Positions 27,829 through 36,261 of a stretch of 64,000 nt of DNA are shown one piece after another. Within the stretch, counting starts at the first letter, position 1. Each line of letters opens with the position of its first letter. A program made the position numbers and the translations under genes. The DNA is from Mangrovibacterium diazotrophicum (GTDB taxonomy: Bacteria > Bacteroidota > Bacteroidia > Bacteroidales > Prolixibacteraceae): contig NZ_RAPN01000001.1 of NCBI RefSeq assembly GCF_003610535.1, positions 3,397,320 through 3,461,319 on the forward strand, given 5' to 3'. The notes below the pieces were generated by a model. It did not search any database. It was not told where the DNA came from and saw nothing but the letters and a program-made list of their open reading frames with translations.

Positions 27829-27884
27829 AAAACAGGCCGGTGATGTTACCAGCATCATCCGACCTAAAATTTCAAGCCTGTTTT
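27829..27884 (+). promoter_or_regulatory. Hairpin between fecR and susC (possible attenuator)
   Basis: A 9-bp inverted repeat (AAAACAGGC 27829-27837 / GCCTGTTTT 27876-27884) encloses a second small stem (GATG / CATC) and lies between the FecR stop and the SusC start. It could lower or delay read-through. A weaker hairpin (17250-17259 / 17267-17276) occupies the same place in module 1. Neither has a classic downstream T tract. Confidence 0.4.
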
Positions 27885-27928
27885 ACCAGAACAGGCCTAA
27901 TTAAGTAATAAAACTCAAGAACAAACTT

Positions 27929-30900
27929 ATGAAAAAAAATCAGATCTATCCGCCTGATTGGCAGGGGTATTTCGTACCTAAACTATTCTTGTGTATGAAA
28001 CTAACAATCTTCTTATTCTTTTTGAGTATGTTGGGTGCTACGGCAAGTTCCTTTTCCCAACAAGCCAAATTCAACCTTCAGCTGAAAAACACGACGATCA
28101 AGGATGTGTTGGATGAGCTCAAAAGTCAAAGTGATTACCAGTTTTTTTACAGTAACGATGATTTTGATGTCAGCCGCCGTGTTGATGTCGACCTGAATAA
28201 TGCAAGCATTGAGAATGTGCTCGAACAAATTCTCGGAGACATGGATGTCTCTTACAAAATTGTCGACAAATCAGTAATTATTTCTAAAAGCGACGTTGTG
28301 TGGTCGTTCGATCAGCAACAGCAGCAGATCGTTTCCGTTAGCGGAACCGTGTCGGACGCGACAGGTCAGCCGTTGCCCGGTGTTACCGTTGTTGAAAAAG
28401 GAACGACAAACGGGACCATTACCGATTTCGATGGTAATTATATCTTGAAGAACATTTCAGGTGCTTCAACACTGATCTTCTCATTTGTTGGTATGGAAAA
28501 TATTGAAATGCCATTGGACGGAAGATCACAGATTGATGTGGTGATGCAGGAGCAAACCATTGGTTTGGAAGAAGTTGTTGCCATTGGTTATGGTGTTCAA
28601 CGCAAAGAAGAGGTTACCGGTTCTGTTTCTTCTGTTGATGCGGAACAAATGAAAGAGATTCCGGCAGCAAACGTTTCTCAAGCTTTGCAAGGACGTGTTT
28701 CCGGTGTTCAAATGACCCAAACATCATCCAAGCCAGGGGCTTCGATGCAGATTCGTATTCGTGGTACCCGCTCTCTGAATGCAAGTAACGATCCCTTGAT
28801 TGTACTGGACGGAATACCGTTTGCGGGTTCTATTAACGATATTAGCCCAAGTGATATTAAGACCCTCGAGATCCTGAAAGATGCCTCGGCTACCGCAATT
28901 TATGGTTCCCGCGGTGCCAACGGTGTTATCATTATCACGACGAACAAAGGTAAAATGGGGCAGAAAGCAACTGTCACCTATGATAGCTACGTTGGTCTGA
29001 AAACACTTTTCTCCAAATACCCGATGATGGGCTCCTCTGATTTCATAAAACTTCGCGAGTATGCTGGTCTTTACTCAAATGGTTCTGATGAAAGTGATGA
29101 TGTGAGCACGGATTGGCAGGATTTGTTGTTCAAAAACAGTATGGTCACTTCTCACGATGTTGGTGTATCCGGCGGTACAGAAACCGGAAACTACAGCTTT
29201 GGCATAGGCTATTACAAAGACGAGGCTTTGGTGCCAGAGCAAAATTATACACGTTTTTCAATTCGCTCATCTTTAGACCAGCGAATCGGAGACCACGTCA
29301 AAGTTGGTTTCTCGACAAATAGCAACTATTCGATTACCAACGGTAGCGACTTTAGTCTTTACAATACCTTGGCGACAACTCCGATCACCGATCCATATAA
29401 CGAAGACGGATCATTAAAAACCCGCGTGAATGTTGCCGGGATCGACGACATGTATTCTTATACAAGAGAAGGGATAAAATCACTTGGTGATGCCTGGGTA
29501 AATAAGTCGTTAGCATTTGGTTCGTATAACACAATTTACGGCGAACTTGCAATACCCGGAGTTGAGGGGCTGAAATATCGGTTGAATATTGGCTTAAACT
29601 TCCGCACAACAAACGACGGTGACTACACCGGAGAAGGTGTTTTCAATTCAAGTGAATCAGCAGCTTCTGTTGCGACGATCGGAAACTCGCTAACCACGAA
29701 CTGGGCTGTCGAAAACTTGGTAACCTATGATCGCGTCTTTAATAACAAGCACAACTTCAATTTTGTAGGTCTTTATTCGGCAGAGCAAACGCACTATCAC
29801 AGTTCTGTTGTGTCGGCTACCGGTATTCCTTCAGACCAATTCCAGTTCTACAACTTGGGGCAGGCTACCGATGAAATTACGATTGACCCGGATCAACAGG
29901 GTTATTACGAAGCAGGCTTGAAATCGTTGATGGCACGTGCCATGTATTCATACAACGGTAAATACATGTTAAGTCTTGCTGTTCGTTCCGACTGGTCATC
30001 CCGTTTGTCTCCAAGTAATAACAATCATACTTATCCCGCTGTGTCGGCCGGTTGGAACATTGGCGAAGAAAATTTTATGGGTAACCTGAAAGCAGTCGAC
30101 AGATTGAAACTGCGTGTTGGTTACGGACAAACGTCAAACCAGTCAGTTGATCCTTACTCGACGCTTGGATTGTTGAGCTCTTCACCATACAACTACGGAA
30201 GCCAATACGTAACCGGTTATTATGTTTCAGAACTGGCTAATGATAATCTTGGATGGGAGTATTCAGAAACTTACAACGTTGGTTTGGATTTCGGTTTGGC
30301 GAATAGCCGCATAACCGGTACAATGGAATACTACATTCAGAAAACAAAAGATATTTTGTTTGATGTGAGCCTTCCAAGTACATCTGGGGTTGAAAGCTAC
30401 ACGGCAAACATTGGTCGTTCTCAGAACAAAGGTTTTGAACTATCTCTTAACGGAGTAATCATGGAAGACCACAACGGCTGGACATGGGATGCCGGAATTA
30501 ACATCTATGCAAACCGCAATAAGCTAACAGGTCTGGCTTCGGGAGTAGAGCGCGACGAGTCAAACTGGTGGTTCGTAGGACATCCGATTGATGTTGTATA
30601 TGACTACAAAAAGATTGGCATCTGGAACGAAGGCGACGCAAATATGTCTGTTTTAGAACCGAATGGCCAGGCAGGTGATATCAAGGTCGAATATACCGGC
30701 GATTATAATGAGGACGGTACGCCAACACGACAAATTAATACCGACGATCGTCAGATCATTGATTTGGAGCCAACATTCCAGGGAGGTTTCAGTACTCGTG
30801 TTGCGTACAAAAATGTTGATCTTTCCGTTGTTGGAGACTTCAAGTCGGGAGGAAAACTGATTAGTACACTCTATTCTTCGAATGGTTATTTGAACATGCT

Positions 30901-31315
30901 GACTGGACGCCGGAATAACGTTGACGTTGATTACTGGACAGAATCGAATACCGATGCGAAGTACCCAAAACCAGGCGGTACGTTGGCAGGTGACAATCCA
31001 AAATACGGAAGCACATTAGGTTATTTCGACGCTTCTTATCTGAAAGTGAGAACCATCACATTGGGCTATAATTTCAGTCGGGACGGTTGGTTGAAAGATG
31101 CAGGTATCAATAAGCTGAGACTGTACTTTACCGTACAAAACCCATTTGTACTATTCTCGCCATATAACAAAGAATCAGGTGGCGATCCGGAAACGAACTC
31201 TTATGGCGACGAAAACCAGGCAGTTTCTACTTCATATGCAAAACGTCTCTTGGTAATTGGTACAAACTCACCATCTACGCGTAATTTCTTATTTGGTATT
31301 AATCTGACTTTCTAG
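27929..31315 (+). CDS. SusC-like TonB-dependent receptor with STN domain (second module)
   Basis: A 1128-residue outer-membrane transporter. The signal peptide ends ASSFSQQ near residue 46. The STN domain follows (TTIKDVLDELKSQSDYQFFYS), then the carboxypeptidase-like domain (VSGTVSDATGQPLPGVTVVEKGTT). The plug (EVVAIGYGVQRKEEVTGSVSSV) and barrel end in NFLFGINLTF. It shares architecture with the module-1 receptor but is clearly divergent, so it probably handles a different oligosaccharide. Its SusD partner starts 12 bp downstream. Regulation through the adjacent FecR/ECF pair is inferred from the STN domain. Confidence 0.93.
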   Translation: MKKNQIYPPDWQGYFVPKLFLCMKLTIFLFFLSMLGATASSFSQQAKFNLQLKNTTIKDVLDELKSQSDYQFFYSNDDFDVSRRVDVDLNNASIENVLEQILGDMDVSYKIVDKSVIISKSDVVWSFDQQQQQIVSVSGTVSDATGQPLPGVTVVEKGTTNGTITDFDGNYILKNISGASTLIFSFVGMENIEMPLDGRSQIDVVMQEQTIGLEEVVAIGYGVQRKEEVTGSVSSVDAEQMKEIPAANVSQALQGRVSGVQMTQTSSKPGASMQIRIRGTRSLNASNDPLIVLDGIPFAGSINDISPSDIKTLEILKDASATAIYGSRGANGVIIITTNKGKMGQKATVTYDSYVGLKTLFSKYPMMGSSDFIKLREYAGLYSNGSDESDDVSTDWQDLLFKNSMVTSHDVGVSGGTETGNYSFGIGYYKDEALVPEQNYTRFSIRSSLDQRIGDHVKVGFSTNSNYSITNGSDFSLYNTLATTPITDPYNEDGSLKTRVNVAGIDDMYSYTREGIKSLGDAWVNKSLAFGSYNTIYGELAIPGVEGLKYRLNIGLNFRTTNDGDYTGEGVFNSSESAASVATIGNSLTTNWAVENLVTYDRVFNNKHNFNFVGLYSAEQTHYHSSVVSATGIPSDQFQFYNLGQATDEITIDPDQQGYYEAGLKSLMARAMYSYNGKYMLSLAVRSDWSSRLSPSNNNHTYPAVSAGWNIGEENFMGNLKAVDRLKLRVGYGQTSNQSVDPYSTLGLLSSSPYNYGSQYVTGYYVSELANDNLGWEYSETYNVGLDFGLANSRITGTMEYYIQKTKDILFDVSLPSTSGVESYTANIGRSQNKGFELSLNGVIMEDHNGWTWDAGINIYANRNKLTGLASGVERDESNWWFVGHPIDVVYDYKKIGIWNEGDANMSVLEPNGQAGDIKVEYTGDYNEDGTPTRQINTDDRQIIDLEPTFQGGFSTRVAYKNVDLSVVGDFKSGGKLISTLYSSNGYLNMLTGRRNNVDVDYWTESNTDAKYPKPGGTLAGDNPKYGSTLGYFDASYLKVRTITLGYNFSRDGWLKDAGINKLRLYFTVQNPFVLFSPYNKESGGDPETNSYGDENQAVSTSYAKRLLVIGTNSPSTRNFLFGINLTF

Positions 31316-31327
31316 AACCTGATAACT

Positions 31328-33301
31328 ATGAAATATCTTCAATTTAAAAATATAATAGGAACGGCTTTGCTGGCTTTGTTCTTTGTAGGGTGCTCCGACA
31401 TTCTGGACGAAACCCCCCGTGCAACATTCACTCCCGAATATTTTAAAACTCAGGAAGGAGCCGAAGGGGGATTGACTTATTTATATTCGAATTTGCGTTA
31501 CATGTTCGGGAATGGTTATTTTCTGAATGCCTATGAAACGGGGACTGACGAGTATACTTACGGTTTCAGTGCCGACGAACAGTTTAAAGCAATGGACTTT
31601 TCCGGAGCAGGAGTACTCACCTCGGCAAATAGCAATACCAGCATTACATGGGAATATGCATTTAAGAGTATTAACACAGCTAATGGTATCATTCAGTACG
31701 GAACAGATGCCGGCGTATCAGATGCGTTGATTGCCGAAGCTAAATTTTTCCGTGCCTTCAATTATTTCCTGTTAGTTCAAACCTTCGGCGGTGTTCCCTT
31801 GGATTTGGGTTCCGGTGAATTGGCTTTTAACACAAGTCCGTCACGTACATCGGTTCGGAATACGGTGGCCGAAGTGTACACAACTGCAATTTTCCCGGAT
31901 TTGCTGGATGCGATTGATAATTTGCCCGATGAAGGTCGTGCAACAGGAACAGCAACCACCACTTTAGCTCGGTTATTTTTGGCGAAAGCTTACTTGACTT
32001 ATGCTTGGTGGCTGGAAAATCCAAACAACATTGCTACTTATCCTGTGGTTGACAGCAGAACTGATCCGGATGGTCAAAGTGCATCATGGTACTTCCAGGA
32101 AGCCTATAATGTTGCAGTAACAGCTATCGACAATCCTGGTCCGTTTTCTTTGCAGACATCATTCTATCAGGTGCATGTTGGGTCAAATGATCGACACAGC
32201 GAGATGCTTTTATATGCCGATCATACGGAAGACAGTGAATATTACGACGGCTCCAGTCACTCTTATAACAGTGGTTCGGCTCCTGGTAACTTCGCTGCCT
32301 GGTTTCCAAACTGGAACTATTCCGGAAACCTGACAAGTTATACATCCAGCGGCTCGGCGTTGATCTCGACACAGCGTGAAGAAGCTCAGCCCTACGGACG
32401 CCCATGGAGTCGTATGTCAACACCAATTGGAGTATTTGAAGAGACGTTTGCAGACAAAACATATGACTCCCGTTATGACGGGACTTTCAACACTGTTTTC
32501 AGAGGAAACTGGCAGAAGAACTCTTCTTACTCTGGAAGCGATTACGATGTTTTGTACAATGCAAACGACCTACCTGTAGTGATGGGAGACCCGGTTTTAA
32601 CGTTCCTTGGTGAAGATTCTTCAGATATCACTTATCCGAGTTCTTCTTCTGACGATAAAAGTGGAATGGGCGCAGGAACCTTGCCCGGAAGAGCAGACTG
32701 GGTAGTAGGCCCTTCGGCAATTAGTCGTTTTGCCTGGCCAACGCTTTGGAAGTTGGGACCTTATGTCTCGACTCATGAGCAGGATGGAGGATTGGGTTCG
32801 CCAAACAGCGGTATAACACGTCCGTTCCCGATTGCGAAATTGTCTGAACTTTACCTGGTGGCAGCTGAAGCTGCAGTGAAAGGCGCATCGGGCACATATT
32901 CTGCCGTTGATTTAGTCAACGTTCTGCGCGCTCGCGCTGGTGTTTGGACATACAGTAATAGTGATGCTTCAGATGTAAGTGTTGATTACAGCTCGGAAAT
33001 GATTGCGAATACGCCCTCTTCCATCACAATTGATTACATATTGGCGGAACGTTCTCGCGAATTCTTCGGAGAAGGTTACCGTTGGTTAGACCTGGTTCGT
33101 ACGCAGAAGTGGGGAGAGCTAGCGGGCGAATTTGATATTTGTAGCGACGCTTCGAAAGAGAATGCACATGTTCACGACCGGGAAACCTACAGCAGAACTA
33201 TAAGTGAGCAAGACTATTTGCGTCCTATTCCTTCAAGCCAGATTGATGGTTTAGAGATGTCTGACACGGAAAAGGAAGCATATCAAAACCCAGGTTATTA
33301 G
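31328..33301 (+). CDS. SusD/RagB-like substrate-binding lipoprotein (second module)
   Basis: A 657-residue lipoprotein; the signal ends LFFVGC near residue 22, followed by SDILDETPRATFTPEYF. Helical SusD repeats include AEAKFFRAFNYFLLVQTFGGVPL. The C-terminal part has LYLVAAEAAVKGA, VLRARAG and LAERSREFFGEGYRWLDLVR. About 100 residues longer than the module-1 SusD, mostly through insertions in the middle. It pairs with the SusC immediately upstream. A terminator follows, so the enzyme genes may be transcribed partly separately. Confidence 0.92.
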   Translation: MKYLQFKNIIGTALLALFFVGCSDILDETPRATFTPEYFKTQEGAEGGLTYLYSNLRYMFGNGYFLNAYETGTDEYTYGFSADEQFKAMDFSGAGVLTSANSNTSITWEYAFKSINTANGIIQYGTDAGVSDALIAEAKFFRAFNYFLLVQTFGGVPLDLGSGELAFNTSPSRTSVRNTVAEVYTTAIFPDLLDAIDNLPDEGRATGTATTTLARLFLAKAYLTYAWWLENPNNIATYPVVDSRTDPDGQSASWYFQEAYNVAVTAIDNPGPFSLQTSFYQVHVGSNDRHSEMLLYADHTEDSEYYDGSSHSYNSGSAPGNFAAWFPNWNYSGNLTSYTSSGSALISTQREEAQPYGRPWSRMSTPIGVFEETFADKTYDSRYDGTFNTVFRGNWQKNSSYSGSDYDVLYNANDLPVVMGDPVLTFLGEDSSDITYPSSSSDDKSGMGAGTLPGRADWVVGPSAISRFAWPTLWKLGPYVSTHEQDGGLGSPNSGITRPFPIAKLSELYLVAAEAAVKGASGTYSAVDLVNVLRARAGVWTYSNSDASDVSVDYSSEMIANTPSSITIDYILAERSREFFGEGYRWLDLVRTQKWGELAGEFDICSDASKENAHVHDRETYSRTISEQDYLRPIPSSQIDGLEMSDTEKEAYQNPGY

Positions 33302-33342
33302 TTTGATCGGATCTGATAATGTTTAATTGAGTAAATTGAGAT

Positions 33343-33373
33343 GGAACCGGACTTTGTTCCGGTTCCGTTTTTC
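33343..33373 (+). terminator. Intrinsic terminator after the second SusD gene
   Basis: A perfect 9-bp stem (GGAACCGGA 33343-33351 / TCCGGTTCC 33358-33366) is followed by GTTTTTCC. A second short hairpin (TCACC / GGTGA, near 33450-33464) followed by six T lies just downstream. Together they may attenuate transcription into the enzyme genes. Confidence 0.75.
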
Positions 33374-33489
33374 CAAAATAGAGGCAGGCACGAGTGGTAT
33401 TTGTGAATGTGTCAGCCAGTGATGATTTTCCGACCGGCACGAAAAGCTCACCAAACCGGTGATTTTTTCAGCCAGTAAAAAATGAATCA

Positions 33490-36234
33490 ATGATGAATCG
33501 AACCTGCAAGAAAACCAGAAACGTACTTCTCCTTTGTTTGCTCTCTATTACTTTTGGCTGCCAGCCGGATGCGACAACAAAAGTGGCTGTCCGAGAACGT
33601 ATCAGTTTGAATGAGGGCTGGACTTTCTACAAATACGACAGCGCTGAACAGAGTGATTCGCTGATTTTCGATGTTCGCCCGGAGGTAACGGAGAATAACG
33701 ACAGCAAGGATGCAGATTCGAAGCCAACTGAGGCTGTCGATATTGAAAGTAAACAACTGGTTTTGAAACCTTGGGTATTGCCAACAGCAAACGAGTTCAT
33801 TGCTGATTCAGAAACACAACATATCCGTCCGGAAGGAAACCCGGGTGGAAACTTTCCTTTTGTTCAGGCCGATTTTGACGACAGTTCGTGGGAGCAGGTA
33901 ACATTGCCACACGACTGGGGCATTCAAGGGCCATTCTTTGTGGGCGATAATCCTGAAGTTGGTGGAGGTATGGGCCGCCTGCCGAGCAACGGCGTGGGCT
34001 GGTACCGTAAAAAGTTGAGCATTCCTGCTGAGGATGCCGGAAAGAATTTTTTCCTCGATATTGATGGAGCCATGTCCTATGCCATCGTTTGGTTGAATGG
34101 AAACCTGGTTGGTGGCTGGCCCTATGGCTACAATTCCTGGCGCGTAGACCTTACGCCCTATTTAATCCCCGGCGGCACAAACCAGTTGGCTATCCGGGTT
34201 GACAACCCCAATTATTCAGCGCGCTGGTATCCCGGCGGCGGCATTTACCGCAACGTGTGGCTGGTCAAAACAAACCCGGTACACATTGCCCATTGGGGAA
34301 CCTTCGTCAAAACGAGCGATGTTTCCGGCGAGTCAGCCAAGCTCGACCTGGAAGTAAAAATTGAAAACAATTCAGAAAAAAATAGTGAATCAAAACTGAT
34401 TACACGGATTTTTGAGTTAGACGAAAACGGCAAGCGCAAAGAAGCTGTTGCAGGTGTTTTCGATCCGCAAACCGTAACAGTCGTGGCCGGAGAGCAAGCT
34501 AAAATTGAAGCGAGTACTGTTTTGAAAAATCCGAAACTTTGGGGGCCGCGCCCCACGCAACAACCGAATTTGTATGTTGCAGTGACCGAGCTCTATGAGA
34601 ATGACCAATTAATTGATCAATACGAAACACGTTTTGGTGTTCGCGATGTGCAATTCGATCCAAATCAAGGCGTTTTGGTGAATGGTGAACTCATCAAAAT
34701 TCATGGAGTTAACCAGCACCATGATTTGGGAGCTCTGGGCGCCGCTTTCAATATGCGTGCGGTCGAACGCCAACTCGAGATATTGTGGGACATGGGCTGC
34801 AACGCCATCCGCATGTCGCACAACCCGCCGGCACCCGAATTGTTGGAGCTGACCGACCGCATGGGATTCCTGGTGATCGATGAGATTTTCGATTGCTGGG
34901 AAATGAAGAAAACACCGCACGATTTTCACCTGATTTTCCCCGATTGGTCGGAGGCTGATACCCGCGCGTTTATTCGTCGCGACCGCAATTGCCCATCGGT
35001 GATCATTTGGAGTTTTGGCAACGAAGTGGGTGAACAGTACACAGCCAAAGAAGGCGCTGCTGTTGGCAAACGGCTGTACGATTTTGTGAAGGATGAAGAT
35101 CCGACACGTCCGACAATCACTGCAATGAACTACGCTAAGCCCTATATGGAGCTTCCGAAGGTGGCTGACTTGGTTGGATTGAATTACCAGGGAGAAGGTA
35201 TTCGTCAGGATCCAATGTTTGAGGGGACCGACCGCATTCGCACGGCGCCTCAGTATCCTGCCTTCCACGAGCAGTTTCCGGAGAAAACAATTATAAGCAC
35301 CGAATCGGCATCAGCCTTGAGCACACGCGGAACCTATCTGTTTCCGGTTTCGGAAAAGTTGAGTGCCCCGGTTCGTGAAGGAAAAGGTGGCAATGAAGCC
35401 AACGGCTATGTAAGTGCGTACGAGCTTTACGCTGTAGACTTTGGCTCGAGTGCCGATAAAGTATTTGCTGCCCAGGATGCGCACCCGTTTGTTGCCGGCG
35501 AGTTTGTGTGGACCGGCTGGGATTACATCGGCGAACCCACCCCGTATTACTCAGCCCGAAGTTCGTATTCCGGCATCATCGATTTGGCGGGATTCCCGAA
35601 AGATCGCTATTACCTGTACCAAGCGCGCTGGCGGCCTGATTTGCCGATGGTGCATATCTTGCCGCACTGGAACTGGCCCGATCGAATTGGCAAAGTCACT
35701 CCCGTGCATGTGTTCACTTCGGGTGATGAAGTAGAGTTGTTCCTGAACGGCCGTTCGCTGGGAAAAAAAGCCAAAGGCGAACTGGAATACCGCCTGCGCT
35801 GGGATGATGTGCAATACGAGCCGGGCGAGTTGAAAGCGGTGGCCTACAAGGATGGCAAAGCGTGGGCCGAACAAACAATTCGTACAACCGGCGAAGCTGC
35901 AGGAATAGCAGCAGACGCAGATCGAAACGAGATAAAAGCTGACGGTAAAGATCTGGCATTCGTCACCGTGAAAGTGACTGATGAAAATGGGCTTTGGGTT
36001 CGGGATGCTGCGGATGAAATTCAATTCAGCATTGAAGGGCCCGGCGAGATTGTGGCAACCGATAATGGCGATCCCACAGATATGAACGCCTTCCCGTCGC
36101 ACAACCGAAAAGCTTTTGGCGGACTCTGCCTGGTAATCGTGAAGGCCAAGCCCGGAGCACAAGGAACAATTCAGTTAAAAGCCGAGTCCGGTCAGCTTCA
36201 ATCAACCGAAACAGTAATACAACTGAAACCGTAG
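33490..36234 (+). CDS. Glycoside hydrolase family 2 enzyme (beta-galactosidase-like, specificity open)
   Basis: A 914-residue lipoprotein (signal ends SITFGC near residue 24). The GH2 jelly-roll contains WEQVTLPHDWGIQGPF, the Ig-like domain follows, and the TIM barrel has the RMSHNPPAPELLELTDRMGF block. Acid/base is Glu512 in SFGNEVGEQ; nucleophile is Glu605 in IISTESAS. Past the barrel is an Ig-type DUF4982-like module and a final invasin-like Ig domain. This architecture is common in Bacteroidota GH2 beta-galactosidases. In a xylan locus it could remove galactosyl or arabinopyranosyl side groups; that is inference. An extra roughly 60-residue insertion (about 60-115) precedes the jelly-roll motif. 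Confidence 0.8.
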   Translation: MMNRTCKKTRNVLLLCLLSITFGCQPDATTKVAVRERISLNEGWTFYKYDSAEQSDSLIFDVRPEVTENNDSKDADSKPTEAVDIESKQLVLKPWVLPTANEFIADSETQHIRPEGNPGGNFPFVQADFDDSSWEQVTLPHDWGIQGPFFVGDNPEVGGGMGRLPSNGVGWYRKKLSIPAEDAGKNFFLDIDGAMSYAIVWLNGNLVGGWPYGYNSWRVDLTPYLIPGGTNQLAIRVDNPNYSARWYPGGGIYRNVWLVKTNPVHIAHWGTFVKTSDVSGESAKLDLEVKIENNSEKNSESKLITRIFELDENGKRKEAVAGVFDPQTVTVVAGEQAKIEASTVLKNPKLWGPRPTQQPNLYVAVTELYENDQLIDQYETRFGVRDVQFDPNQGVLVNGELIKIHGVNQHHDLGALGAAFNMRAVERQLEILWDMGCNAIRMSHNPPAPELLELTDRMGFLVIDEIFDCWEMKKTPHDFHLIFPDWSEADTRAFIRRDRNCPSVIIWSFGNEVGEQYTAKEGAAVGKRLYDFVKDEDPTRPTITAMNYAKPYMELPKVADLVGLNYQGEGIRQDPMFEGTDRIRTAPQYPAFHEQFPEKTIISTESASALSTRGTYLFPVSEKLSAPVREGKGGNEANGYVSAYELYAVDFGSSADKVFAAQDAHPFVAGEFVWTGWDYIGEPTPYYSARSSYSGIIDLAGFPKDRYYLYQARWRPDLPMVHILPHWNWPDRIGKVTPVHVFTSGDEVELFLNGRSLGKKAKGELEYRLRWDDVQYEPGELKAVAYKDGKAWAEQTIRTTGEAAGIAADADRNEIKADGKDLAFVTVKVTDENGLWVRDAADEIQFSIEGPGEIVATDNGDPTDMNAFPSHNRKAFGGLCLVIVKAKPGAQGTIQLKAESGQLQSTETVIQLKP

Positions 36235-36261
36235 CAAAAACCAACGAAACACCACAAACCA

